Shown here piece after piece: positions 8,938-17,053 of a DNA stretch of 38,698 bases. Position 1 is the stretch's first letter. Each line of letters opens with the position of its first letter. Both the position numbers and the translations under genes were made by a program. The DNA comes from Sphingomonas sp. ERG5 (GTDB lineage: Bacteria > Pseudomonadota > Alphaproteobacteria > Sphingomonadales > Sphingomonadaceae). The stretch is taken from NCBI RefSeq assembly GCF_000803065.1, contig NZ_JSXI01000050.1, forward strand, positions 7,501 to 46,198. The letters are read 5' to 3'. The notes beneath the pieces were generated by a model. That model ran no database searches and was not told the DNA's origin. It saw only the letters and a program-made list of their open reading frames with translations.

Positions 8938-10268
8938 TCCTGGAATGGGCCTTTGACCACTGCGCCGTCATGATCCCAGGTCGTCATTTCCGTCGCATCG
9001 GGAAAATCGTCACCCATCAGCTGCGACCACATGATCCGCGGCAGCCTTGCCAGCGGCACGGTCTTTTGTTCGCCGGTTTTCAGGCGTTTTACGTTGACCT
9101 CGCCTTTTGCCAGCTCATCATCTCCGAAGATGATGGCATAGTCCGCACCTTGAGCGTCGGCCTTTGCGAGGCGGCGTTTCATGTTGCCGCGAAAAGCCAT
9201 GTCGACCTTCATCCGTTCGCGGCGCAAATCCGCCACCACGCCGACGGCGCGCGCTTCCGCTGCGGCACCGATCGGGATGACCGTGGCAAACACCGTCTCG
9301 GCCGCAGGTTCCTCCAGCAGCATCGCCAACCGCTCGATCCCTGCCGCCCAGCCGATCCCCGGCGTCTCCGGCCCACCCAGCGACCCGATCAAGCCGTCAT
9401 AGCGCCCACCGGCCAGCACCGTTCCCTGCGCACCGAGCCGGTCGGTGACGAATTCGAACGCGGTGTGGCGATAATAATCCAGCCCCCGCACCAGCCGCGA
9501 ATTGCGCGTCCAGGCGACACCCGCTGCGTCCAGCCCCTTGGCCACGCTCTCGAAGAACGCACCCGCTTCGCTGGTCAGATAGGCATCGATATCGGGCGCG
9601 GCGTCGGCGATCGGGCGGTCCTTCGGATCCTTGCTGTCGAGGATGCGTAACGGATTGCGGTTTAGCCGGTCCTTGCTGTCCTGCGACAGATCGCCTTCGT
9701 GCTGCTCAAAATGGGTAACCAGCGCCCCGCGCCACGCGTCGCGCGTCTCCGCGTCGCCCAGCGTGTTGAGCTGCAGCGTCACGCCATCGGCGATGCCCAG
9801 TTCGTGCAGCAACTGATCGGCCAGGACCAGCAGCTCGATATCCGCCGCCGCTTCGGGCGCGCCGATGATCTCGGCGTCGATCTGATGGAACTGACGGTAA
9901 CGCCCCTTTTGCGGGCGTTCGTAACGAAACACCGGCCCATGCGCGACGAGCTTCAGCGGCGCATATTGCTGCCAGCCCTCGGTCAGATAGGCGCGCGCGA
10001 TGCCGGCGGTGAATTCGGGCCGCAATGTGAGCGAATCCCCGCCGCGATCCTCGAAGCTGTACATTTCCTTCGACACGACATCGGTCGTTTCGCCAAGCGA
10101 ACGCGCGAACACCGCGGTCGATTCGAAGATCGGCACCTCGACGCGCTGGAAGCAATAAAGCCGCCGCACCCGCTCGAACGTGTCGACGACATGCGCGAAG
10201 CGGCGCTGCTCGTCACCAAAGATGTCCTGCGTGCCGCGAATGCGTTTGGGGGTTTCGATACGTGCCAT
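8934..10268 (-). CDS. hisS: histidyl-tRNA synthetase
   Basis: 444 residues. Class II synthetase that charges tRNA-His in the cytosol. Visible features are the [10 protein letters not shown] start, motif 2 region [23 protein letters not shown], the histidine-specific [17 protein letters not shown] block, and [14 protein letters not shown] before the C-terminal anticodon-binding domain. The ATG at 10268 is chosen because the family begins about ten residues before RGTQDIF; the in-frame start at 10301 would give an unconserved leader. Upstream AGAGAG is a modest ribosome site. First gene of the hisS-prfA-prmC run, divergent from the DUF1345 gene at 10318 with about 50 bases between them, which must contain both promoters. 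Confidence 0.96.
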
Positions 10269-10317
10269 TTGCGGCTGCTCTCTATGCGAGGGGAAGGACA
10301 AGCGCTAGACCTTCGAC

Positions 10318-10965
10318 ATGGCGCTGAAAAACCTGGATCTCGGCAACAAGATCGCGCCGCCGCGCTTTCTGACATTCGTGCTGGTCTTCGCGGTGGGACT
10401 GATCGTGCTGATCCCAATCCCCGCTTTGGGCGAGGGACTCGGCACGATGGCGGCGTTCGACATCGCCACCGCCCTTTTCCTTGCGCTGGTCGCGCCTTTG
10501 CTCCGCAGCGAAGCGAAGGACATGCGCCGCCATGCCAAGGCCAACGACGCCAACCGCGCGCTGCTGCTCGGCATTACCGGCACGGTGACGACGGTGATCC
10601 TCGTCGCGGTGGCGAGCGAGATCATGGGCGGCAAGAGCAGCCACCTCGGCATCGCGCTGATCGTCGTCACGCTGGTCCTCGCCTGGCTCTTCTCCAATAC
10701 CATCTACGCGCTGCATTATGCGCATCTCTTTTATCTCGATAACGGCAAGGGCAAGGACAATGGCGGGGTCGATATCCCCAATTGTACCGAGCCCGATTAT
10801 TGGGATTTCGTCTATTTCAGCTTCACGCTCGGCATGACGTTCCAGACCTCGGACGTCCAGATCACCGCGCCCCGCATCCGTCGCGTGGTGATCGGGCATT
10901 GCCTCGCCGCCTTCATATTCAACATCGGCGTGCTCGCCTTCACCATCAACGTGCTGGGCAGCTGA
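10318..10965 (+). CDS. DUF1345 family integral membrane protein
   Basis: 215 residues with about five membrane helices (near 17-36, 43-60, 82-102, 108-128 and 188-210). The family pattern is clear in ATALFLALVAPLLRSEAKDMRRHA, NTIYALHYAHLFY, and especially YWDFVYFSFTLGMTFQTSDVQI, which resembles a pore-like loop shared with potassium-channel-type helices. DUF1345 proteins are uncharacterised inner-membrane proteins. The ATG at 10318 has only a weak ribosome site. It is divergent from hisS and appears to be transcribed alone; the gap to the next plus-strand gene is 124 bases. Confidence 0.85.
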   Translation: MALKNLDLGNKIAPPRFLTFVLVFAVGLIVLIPIPALGEGLGTMAAFDIATALFLALVAPLLRSEAKDMRRHAKANDANRALLLGITGTVTTVILVAVASEIMGGKSSHLGIALIVVTLVLAWLFSNTIYALHYAHLFYLDNGKGKDNGGVDIPNCTEPDYWDFVYFSFTLGMTFQTSDVQITAPRIRRVVIGHCLAAFIFNIGVLAFTINVLGS

Positions 10966-11089
10966 GACATCTCGTGCCGTTCGCACGACCGGCGCAAACG
11001 GCGCTTGGGCGGCTGAAGGACTGGACGCCCGTTGTGGTGCGGGCTTAAGCCACGCATATCCTCCCCTTTGCCGAAAGGCTCGCTTCCCG

Positions 11090-12997
11090 ATGATCCGTCC
11101 GCTTCTCACCGCCACCTTGCTCGCCTCCGCCGCGACGCCCGCGCTCGCCGAGAATTCGAAGCCGCAGCCGGTGCCCTATATCGACACCATCCCGGCGGCG
11201 CGCGACATCGCCTATCCCGGCACGATCACGCTTAATGTCGATGCGACCGACACGCGGCGCGGCATCTTCACCGTGAAGGAAGTGATCCCGGTCAGCCAGG
11301 CCGGGCCGATGGTGCTGCTCTATCCGAAATGGCTGCCCGGCGCGCACAGCCCGCGCGGCGAGATCGAAAAGCTCGCCGGCCTGACCATCACCGCCAATGG
11401 CAAGCCGGTGCCGTGGAAGCGCGACCCGGTCGACGTCTTCGCGTTCCATATCGATGTGCCAAAGGGCGCGAAGACGCTCGACATCGACCTGAAATTCCTC
11501 TCGGCGACCAAGAGCGACCAGGGCCGCATCGTCATGACGCCGCGGATGCTCAGCCTGCAGTTCAACTCGATGAGCCTCTATCCGGCGGGCTATTTCACTC
11601 GCCAGATCCCGGTCAGGGCGACGGTGCGCTATCCCGATGGTTGGACCGCCGCGTCCGCCTTGCCGGCCAAGGCGGTCGGATCGACCTACACCTATGAAAA
11701 GACCAATTACGAAGTGCTGGTCGACTCCCCCGCGCTGGCCGGACGCTATTACCGGAAATGGGCGCTCAGCCCGCGAGTCAATCTGAACGTCGTCGCCGAC
11801 ACGCCCGACGAACTGGCCGCCACGCCCGAACAGATCGATGCGCATAAAAAGCTGGTCGAGCAGGCGGTGAAGAATTTCGGCGCGCAGCATTACGACACGT
11901 ATGAATTCCTGCTCTCGATTACCGACGAGCTGGGCGGAATCGGGCTCGAACATCACCGCAGTTCCGAAAACGGGGTGAAGCCGGGCTATTTCACCAAATG
12001 GAAGGACGGCCCGGGGTCGCGCAACCTGTTGCCGCACGAATTCACTCATAGCTGGGACGGCAAGTTCCGGCGCGGCGCGGATCTGTGGACGCCCGATTTC
12101 CGCACCCCGATGCGCGGCAGCCTGTTGTGGGTCTATGAGGGGCAGACGCAATTCTGGGGCTATGTGCTCCAGGCGCGCTCGGGCATCGTATCGAAACAGG
12201 ATACGCTCGACATGTATGCCTCGATCCTCGCCACGCTCGACAATCGTCCGGCACGCGAATGGCGGCCGCTCATCGACACCACCAACGATCCGGCGATGTC
12301 GCAGCGCAAGCCCAAGGGCTGGACCAGCTATCAGCGCTCGGAGGATTATTACAATGAAGGCCTGCTGGTCTGGATGGAGGTCGATTCGATCCTGCGCAAG
12401 CAATCCGGCGGCACCAAATCGATCGATGATTTCGCGCATGCCTTTTTCGGCATCAACGACGGCGACTGGGGTCAGGTGACCTACACTTTCGACGATGTCG
12501 TCGCGACGCTGAACGCGATCCAGCCTTATGACTGGAACGGCTTCCTCAGCACGCGGATCAACGAAACCGGCGCGCCCGCGCCGCTCGGCGGGTTCGTCGC
12601 CAATGGCTATAAGCTCGTCTATAGCGAGGAGCCGACGCTGGCGTTCAAGAACAGCGAAACGACCGGCAAGAAGGTCGACCTGACCTATTCGCTCGGCCTG
12701 GTGCTCGACAAGGATGGAGAGATCACCGCGGTCGGCTGGGGCAGCCCGGCCTATCAGACCGAGCTCGACATCGGCACCAAGGTCATCGCGGTGAACGACC
12801 TCGCCTATAGCGACAGCGTCATCAAGGCGGCGATCGTCACGGCGAAGACGGCAAAGGACCCGATCCGCCTGCTGGTCAAAAATGGTGAGCGGATCAGCAC
12901 CATCGCCATCGACTATCATGGCGGCCCGCGCTATCCGCGCCTGGAAAAAATCGGCTCCGGAGAGGGTGGGCTCGATCGGCTTTTATCGCCCCGCTGA
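11090..12997 (+). CDS. M61 family metallopeptidase (glycyl aminopeptidase type), exported
   Basis: 635 residues with a signal peptide ending at ALA-E (residue 20). The N-terminal beta domain typical of M61 spans about 40-200. The zinc site HEFTH is at residues 316-320, followed by SWDGKFRRGADLWTPDF and the downstream glutamate region WVYEGQTQFWG. A C-terminal PDZ-like domain (about 540-625: GLVLDKDGEITAVGWGSPAY, IGTKVIAVND) completes the family architecture. M61 enzymes are zinc aminopeptidases preferring small N-terminal residues; here the likely location is the periplasm. The stop codon lies in the loop of a small GC hairpin (12989-13004), ahead of larger palindromes before ppa. Confidence 0.92.
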   Translation: MIRPLLTATLLASAATPALAENSKPQPVPYIDTIPAARDIAYPGTITLNVDATDTRRGIFTVKEVIPVSQAGPMVLLYPKWLPGAHSPRGEIEKLAGLTITANGKPVPWKRDPVDVFAFHIDVPKGAKTLDIDLKFLSATKSDQGRIVMTPRMLSLQFNSMSLYPAGYFTRQIPVRATVRYPDGWTAASALPAKAVGSTYTYEKTNYEVLVDSPALAGRYYRKWALSPRVNLNVVADTPDELAATPEQIDAHKKLVEQAVKNFGAQHYDTYEFLLSITDELGGIGLEHHRSSENGVKPGYFTKWKDGPGSRNLLPHEFTHSWDGKFRRGADLWTPDFRTPMRGSLLWVYEGQTQFWGYVLQARSGIVSKQDTLDMYASILATLDNRPAREWRPLIDTTNDPAMSQRKPKGWTSYQRSEDYYNEGLLVWMEVDSILRKQSGGTKSIDDFAHAFFGINDGDWGQVTYTFDDVVATLNAIQPYDWNGFLSTRINETGAPAPLGGFVANGYKLVYSEEPTLAFKNSETTGKKVDLTYSLGLVLDKDGEITAVGWGSPAYQTELDIGTKVIAVNDLAYSDSVIKAAIVTAKTAKDPIRLLVKNGERISTIAIDYHGGPRYPRLEKIGSGEGGLDRLLSPR

Positions 12998-13022
12998 CGC
13001 GGGGATGCGCGGTGCCGGCCCG

Positions 13023-13076
13023 CTCCCCCTCCCGGCCACCCATTCAGGATAGTCTGTGGGTGGCCGGGAGGGGGAG
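13023..13076. repeat. 19-bp perfect hairpin after the M61 gene
   Basis: CTCCCCCTCCCGGCCACCC (13023-13041) is exactly complementary to 13058-13076 across a 16-base loop. It lies 26 bases after the M61 stop and could terminate or stabilise that transcript, although no clear T tract follows. Its last two bases are shared with the next palindrome. Confidence 0.75.
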
Positions 13077-13163
13077 TGTTGGTCTAGCAGCAGGTGTAGG
13101 ATGCCGCCCGGCATCCTACAGATTATGCCGGGGGCATAATCGACCCGCTGCTAGACCAACACT
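13075..13163. repeat. nested cloverleaf palindrome upstream of ppa
   Basis: An outer 17-bp perfect stem (13075-13091 with 13147-13163, core TTGGTCTAGCAGC) encloses two independent inner hairpins: TGTAGGATGCCG with its complement (13095-13106 / 13109-13120), and GATTATGCC with its complement (13121-13129 / 13133-13141). The result is a three-way junction 40 bases before the ppa start. It may act in the ppa leader RNA or be a repetitive extragenic palindrome; only one copy is present in the window. Confidence 0.8.
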
Positions 13164-13202
13164 GGCCGGCGCCGCACTCTGAACGAAGTGAAGGATCTTA
13201 AA

Positions 13203-13751
13203 ATGCGTATCGACATGATTCCGGTCGGCGACGATCCGCCGAACAGCCTCAACGTCATCATTGAGGTGCCGGTCGGCGGCGAACCCGTGAAATATGAATT
13301 CGACAAGAAATCGGGCGCGCTGTTCGTCGACCGCATTCTGCACACGCCGATGCGCTATCCGGCCAATTACGGCTTCGTGCCGCATACCCTGTCGCCCGAT
13401 GGCGACCCGCTCGACGCGCTGGTCATCGCGCGCTCGCCCTTCATTCCGGGCAGCGTCGTGCGCGTCCGGCCGATCGGCGTGCTCAAGCTGGAAGACGAAG
13501 CCGGCGGCGATGAAAAGCTGATCACCGTGCCGGTCGACACCACTTTCCCCTATTACACCGATGTCGGTGAACGCGGCGACCTGCCCTCGATCGTGCTCGC
13601 GCAGATCGAGCATTTCTTCACTCACTACAAGGATCTCGAACCGCAGAAATGGGTCCGGATCGGCAGCTGGGGCGATGCCGAGGAAGCCAAGCGAATCGTG
13701 GTCGAGGCGATCGAAGCCGCCAGGGTCGCCAAGGCGGCGGAACCGGCTTGA
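13203..13751 (+). CDS. ppa: inorganic pyrophosphatase, family I
   Basis: 182 residues, the usual length of bacterial family I enzymes. Hydrolyses pyrophosphate to two phosphates and so pulls biosynthetic reactions forward in the cytosol. The signature DGDPLDALV is at residues 66-73, and the metal/phosphate-binding residues can be traced in EVPVGGEPVKYEFDK (about 21-35) and RYPANYGFVPHT. The ATG at 13203 is preferred over GTG at 13188 because AAGGA sits 7 bases upstream of it. The next gene starts at a TTG overlapping the ppa stop, which suggests translational coupling. A large nested palindrome lies directly upstream. Confidence 0.96.
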   Translation: MRIDMIPVGDDPPNSLNVIIEVPVGGEPVKYEFDKKSGALFVDRILHTPMRYPANYGFVPHTLSPDGDPLDALVIARSPFIPGSVVRVRPIGVLKLEDEAGGDEKLITVPVDTTFPYYTDVGERGDLPSIVLAQIEHFFTHYKDLEPQKWVRIGSWGDAEEAKRIVVEAIEAARVAKAAEPA

Positions 13752-14413
13752 ACACGCGGACAGCCTGGCGGTGGTGCGCGGCGGCCGGTGTGGTCGCGTT
13801 CTTCTGCTCCTGGCTGTTCGGTCAAATCCCCGGCCTGGTCGCATGCGGCCCGGCCGGGGATCTGGGCGCGATCATCGCGTTCGAATTCGTGCGCACCCCG
13901 GCCGAAGTGGCACTGCTGTTCGGCAGCGATCCATGCCGCTCGGCGCTGATCGCGGCGCAAAAGACCGGCCTGCTGCTCGACGCATTCGGCTTCATCCCGG
14001 CCTATACCGCATTCCTGATTCTCGGTGCGCTGGCGGCGGGCGGGCGCGGCAGCAGACGCATGCTCATCATCGCGATGCTGGTCATCGCCGGCCTCAGCGA
14101 CGAGATCGAAGGCGTCCTGATGTACGCGATCCTGCGCGATCTGCCCGGCACCCAGTCGCTGGTCGATCTGTTGTGGTGGGCGGTGCATATCAAATTCGCG
14201 CTGCTGGCGCTCGGCACGGCGGGCATCGGCGTGGCACTGATCGCCGGCCGCAAATGGCTCGCTACTGTCTTCGGCCTGATCCTGCTCGGCGGCGGACTCT
14301 ACGCGCTTTACGGCCTGACCCTCTTCCCCGCCGGCGGCATGATGATCGGCTTCACCCTCGCCTGGGTCGCACTGCTCGTCGCCGCGCTTCAGCGCAGCTG
14401 GATCAAACTCTAG
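13748..14413 (+). CDS. polytopic membrane protein, unknown family
   Basis: 221 residues starting at TTG (13748), which shares bases with the ppa stop (TTGA). About six hydrophobic segments are visible: near 9-26, 36-50, 70-92, 97-112, 133-160 and 165-215, the last very long and probably two or more helices. The conserved-looking acidic motif AGLSDEIEGVLMY lies between helices. I do not recognise the family. Frame openness, hydrophobic pattern and coupling to ppa support a real gene; an in-frame ATG at 13649 would place it deep inside ppa and is unlikely. It ends before a convergent palindromic region. Confidence 0.65.
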   Translation: MNTRTAWRWCAAAGVVAFFCSWLFGQIPGLVACGPAGDLGAIIAFEFVRTPAEVALLFGSDPCRSALIAAQKTGLLLDAFGFIPAYTAFLILGALAAGGRGSRRMLIIAMLVIAGLSDEIEGVLMYAILRDLPGTQSLVDLLWWAVHIKFALLALGTAGIGVALIAGRKWLATVFGLILLGGGLYALYGLTLFPAGGMMIGFTLAWVALLVAALQRSWIKL

Positions 14414-14453
14414 CCCGAATTTAGCGCCAGATGACTTTCGGTCATTCTTCTCC

Positions 14454-14530
14454 GTCATACCCGCGAAAGCGGGTATCCCGCTGCCTTGCCCCGCACTGAG
14501 AAGCGGGATTCCCGCTTTCGCGGGAATGAC
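14454..14530. repeat. nested inverted repeat between convergent genes
   Basis: Two 29-base arms (14454-14482 and 14502-14530) are complementary except at two positions. Each arm is itself a hairpin: TACCCGCGAAAGCGGGTA and TTCCCGCTTTCGCGGGAA. The two differences between arms are paired inside each arm, as expected if the small hairpins are maintained. It lies between convergent stops at 14413 and 14550 and probably serves as a bidirectional terminator or repetitive extragenic palindrome. Confidence 0.75.
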
Positions 14531-14549
14531 CGGGCGGTTCAGTCAAATG

Positions 14550-14921
14550 TCATCCCGGTCTGGTCACGCCCTTTTTTGATCGGGGCTTTTTGGGCGGCGC
14601 GCGCAATCCCGCCGCCACCGCCAGCTCGCCCCACTCCCTGAGCACATCGGCGTCGTCATAGACATCGTCGGGCGCGCGGCGGTAGTTCATCGATTTCGGC
14701 TGGCCGTTCATCTCGACGGTGAAGCGCGCGCAGCCCGCCGCGTCCCAGGCCGCGTCGCTCTCCGCATCCGCCTTGAACCACAGCGCATCCCGGCCGACGA
14801 TCGCGAACACCGTGCCGTCGAGATACAGCGTCGCGCCGCTCATCATGCGCCGCATCGTCACCGTACCGATCGGCGCCATCGCCTCGGTGACCCAGTCAAC
14901 CAGCCCGGTATCGACCGCCAT
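14550..14921 (-). CDS. TfoX/Sxy N-terminal domain protein
   Basis: 123 residues. The TfoX N-terminal fold is indicated by MAPIGTVTMRRMMSGATLYLDGTVFAIV and ALWFKADAESDAAW, ending in a basic Lys/Arg/Pro tail. Full-length TfoX regulates competence in some gammaproteobacteria; single-domain relatives like this are common elsewhere and have no proven function, so a competence role should not be assumed. The ATG at 14921 follows a strong GAGGAGG. It is the last gene of a minus-strand run (DMT transporter, GNAT, SMR, TfoX), 12 bases after the SMR stop. Confidence 0.8.
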   Translation of the reverse strand: MAVDTGLVDWVTEAMAPIGTVTMRRMMSGATLYLDGTVFAIVGRDALWFKADAESDAAWDAAGCARFTVEMNGQPKSMNYRRAPDDVYDDADVLREWGELAVAAGLRAPPKKPRSKKGVTRPG

Positions 14922-14933
14922 CCCGTCCTCCTC

Positions 14934-15254
14934 TCAATGCCCCGAGGTCAGCTTGAGCCCGGCAATGCACAGCACCACACCCAGGATCAGCAACAGCCGC
15001 GGCAGCGTCGCCGGTTCGCCGAACCAGGCGATCCCGACCAGCACCGTGCCGAGCGCACCGATACCGCCCCAGACGGCATAGGCCGTGCCCATCGGAATGG
15101 TCCGCGACGCGACTTCGAGCAGCCCCATCGACAAGGTGACCGAGACGAGAAAACCGGCGGTCCAGGGAAGATTGCGGAAGCCGTCGACATAGCGCAGGCA
15201 GGTGGTGAAGCCGATCTCGAAACAGCCGCCGATGATCAGCAGGACCCAGGCCAT
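14934..15254 (-). CDS. sugE: SugE-type small multidrug resistance exporter
   Basis: 106 residues, four membrane helices, the standard SMR size. The coupling glutamate is Glu13 in the first helix (GGCFEIGFT). The signature GTAYAVWGGIGALGTVLVGI and terminal GLKL match the SugE/Gdx branch, whose members export guanidinium by proton exchange; the substrate here is inferred from family only. The start at 15254 is chosen as a typical SMR N-terminus (MAWVLLI) and overlaps the stop of the GNAT gene by one base. Such proteins act as antiparallel dimers in the inner membrane. Confidence 0.88.
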   Translation of the reverse strand: MAWVLLIIGGCFEIGFTTCLRYVDGFRNLPWTAGFLVSVTLSMGLLEVASRTIPMGTAYAVWGGIGALGTVLVGIAWFGEPATLPRLLLILGVVLCIAGLKLTSGH

Positions 15255-15736
15255 CAGTTCCTCCCGGCCAGCCGGACGAGCGCGTCGCCCGAGACACGCT
15301 GCGTGGTCCATTCGTCCATCGCCTCGGCGCCCATTGCACGGTAGAAATCGATCGCGCGGACATTCCAGTCGAGCACCGCCCATTCGAATCGCGCGCAGCC
15401 ACGGTCGACCGCCAGCCCGGCGAGATGGACCAGCAACGCCTTGCCCGCGCCCGATCCGCGTGCCGATGGCGTGACATAAAGATCCTCGAGCCAGATCCCG
15501 CGCACCCCGGTCCAGGTCGAGAAATTATGGAAGAACACCGCCATGCCGACCGGCACGCCGTCCTGCTCGGCAATCACCGCTTCGGCTGCCGGCGGCGTAC
15601 CGAACAACGCGTCGTGCAAATGCGGTTCGGTCGCGGTCACCGCATCGGGCTCGCGCTCGAATTCGGCGAGTTCGCGCACGAACCCCAGGATCGTGGCGAT
15701 ATCGGCGGGAACGGCGGGACGGGTCGTGATGCTCAT
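15254..15736 (-). CDS. GNAT family N-acetyltransferase
   Basis: 160 residues. The GNAT fold is seen in ITTRPAVPADIATILGFVRELAEFE at the start, the acetyl-CoA loop region LEDLYVTPSARGSGAGKALL (motif A, about 83-102), and FEWAVLDWNVRAIDFYRAMGAE (motif B). This set resembles the polyamine or thialysine-type acetyltransferases, but the substrate is unknown. The start ATG at 15736 overlaps the stop of the DMT gene (4 bases) and the stop overlaps the sugE start, so the three are translationally linked. The longer open frame to 15937 overlaps the transporter and is rejected. Confidence 0.88.
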   Translation of the reverse strand: MSITTRPAVPADIATILGFVRELAEFEREPDAVTATEPHLHDALFGTPPAAEAVIAEQDGVPVGMAVFFHNFSTWTGVRGIWLEDLYVTPSARGSGAGKALLVHLAGLAVDRGCARFEWAVLDWNVRAIDFYRAMGAEAMDEWTTQRVSGDALVRLAGRN

Positions 15737-16620
15737 AGAGCGGCCTCCACATTTGAGATGGGCACGGGACGGCGGCGTGCCGCGATCACGCAGCCAATGA
15801 TGATCGATGCGGCGCCGGCCAGCGTGAAGAGCGAGACGCTTTCCCCAAAGACCAGCCAGCCGAGCAGCGCCGCCCACAGGAACGAGGTATATTCGGTCGG
15901 CGCGAGATAGCTCGCCTCGCCGCGCGCATAGGCCCAACTGAGCAGCAGCAGCGAACCGACCGCGAGCAGCGCCGCGCCGACGATCGCAGGGGCATGGCCG
16001 ATTGCCGGCACCACCGCCAGCCAGGGTGCCGCCAGCGCCAGGATCGCCGCGACGATCGCGCTTTGGAAAAAGGCGATCTCGATCGGCCCGGCCAGTTGCG
16101 CCTGTTGCCGCATCAGGATGATATTATAGGCATAGCATATCGCCGAGATCAGGATCGAAACCGTGCCGAGCAAGGCCTGATGCCCAAGCTCGGCGCGCGC
16201 CTGCCCGGCCAGGATGATGCCGACACCCGCGATCGCCAGCAGCGAGGCGATGATCGCGGTCCGCCCGACATGCTCCTTGAGCAGCACCGCGGCCAGGAAC
16301 AACGCGATCAGTGGCGCGATAAAGGCGAGCGCCACCGCCTGCGCCATCGGCACGCGCGCCAGCCCCCAGAAGAACGTCACCGCCATGACCGCCGAGACGC
16401 TGCCGCGAATCAGGTGGACGCGCATCACCGCCTTCGCCGGCCAGGCGGTGCGCGTCGCAAGGAACAGCACGCCGCTGATCGCGACTCCGGCCAGGCTGCG
16501 CCACAGCAAGGTGTTGTAGGCGCCGATCGCAAGCGTCAGCCCCTTCATCAACGCGTCCATGCACGAGAACAGGGCGATGCCCAGTGTCGCGATGGCGAAG
16601 GCGGTGGTGCTCGGCTTCAT
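15733..16620 (-). CDS. DMT family (EamA-type) transporter
   Basis: 295 residues with about ten hydrophobic helices in two EamA halves (about 6-135 and 150-285). Typical features are AIATLGIALFSCMDALMKG at the N-terminus, WRSLAGVAISG, and the second-half PTEYTSFLWAALLGWLVFGE. Family members export or exchange small metabolites across the inner membrane; substrate unknown. It heads an overlapping operon with a GNAT enzyme, a SugE-type exporter and a TfoX-like protein, so the unit combines two exporters with an acetyltransferase, which may suggest small-molecule tolerance (inference). The array of CCCCTGTT motifs at 16793-16858 lies about 170 bases upstream. Confidence 0.88.
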   Translation of the reverse strand: MKPSTTAFAIATLGIALFSCMDALMKGLTLAIGAYNTLLWRSLAGVAISGVLFLATRTAWPAKAVMRVHLIRGSVSAVMAVTFFWGLARVPMAQAVALAFIAPLIALFLAAVLLKEHVGRTAIIASLLAIAGVGIILAGQARAELGHQALLGTVSILISAICYAYNIILMRQQAQLAGPIEIAFFQSAIVAAILALAAPWLAVVPAIGHAPAIVGAALLAVGSLLLLSWAYARGEASYLAPTEYTSFLWAALLGWLVFGESVSLFTLAGAASIIIGCVIAARRRPVPISNVEAAL

Positions 16621-16792
16621 GCCGAATGCGATAGCGGCGCGGAATCGTCACGTCACCACAACGAATGCCGATCGGCCGGACCACTTGGCGATTCAATCAC
16701 CGGTCCACTTGTGACGGCGTGGCGGCGGACGGGATGCTGTTCGGCATGCAGGCGCGCTGTTTCTCATCGTTGGACATGCTGAACATCCGGGC

Positions 16793-16858
16793 CCCCTGTT
16801 CCGGCGCCGACCACCCCTGTTACGCCGCTGTTCCACCCCTGTTCCGGACAACAGGGGT
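16793..16858. promoter_or_regulatory. CCCCTGTT array, candidate operator
   Basis: CCCCTGTT occurs at 16793, 16814 and 16836, i.e. every 21-22 bases or two helical turns, and once inverted (AACAGGGG at 16850). The last direct and the inverted copy form a 9-bp hairpin with a CCGGAC loop. The longer string CCCCTGTTCCGG occurs at 16793 and 16836. The array lies in the 433-base gap 16621-17053 upstream of the DMT-GNAT-SMR-TfoX operon. Regulator unknown; the gap holds no convincing gene. Confidence 0.5.
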
Positions 16859-16931
16859 CATGCGAACGGGAAGATGACCCGCCCGTCGACTGAGCCTTGG
16901 AGTGATTTCGAGTTGAGTTGATCCACTCTCT

Positions 16932-17022
16932 TCCGTTCGCCCTGAGCTTGTCGAAGGGCCGTTCTTCCCTCTCTGGCCTGGGTGAAGAAAGACGGTGCTT
17001 CGACAAGCTCAGCACGAACGGG
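16932..17022. repeat. inverted repeat with CTGAGCTTGTCGAAG core
   Basis: CTGAGCTTGTCGAAG (16942-16956) is exactly complementary to 16998-17012, with further partial pairing outside the core (CCGTTCG with CGAACGG, and the surrounding CTTCC/GGAAG). Palindromes with this core are common in sphingomonad and some other proteobacterial genomes as dispersed intergenic elements. It lies between the retropepsin stop at 17054 and the CCCCTGTT array and could end the retropepsin transcript. Confidence 0.75.
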
Positions 17023-17053
17023 GGAAGGTGATTCCAACCAGGCCGATGAGACT

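Noticed and set aside
11045..12919. Minus-strand open frame of 624 codons opposite the M61 gene
   Set aside because: It is a shadow frame; the plus strand encodes a full M61 peptidase with its catalytic motif.
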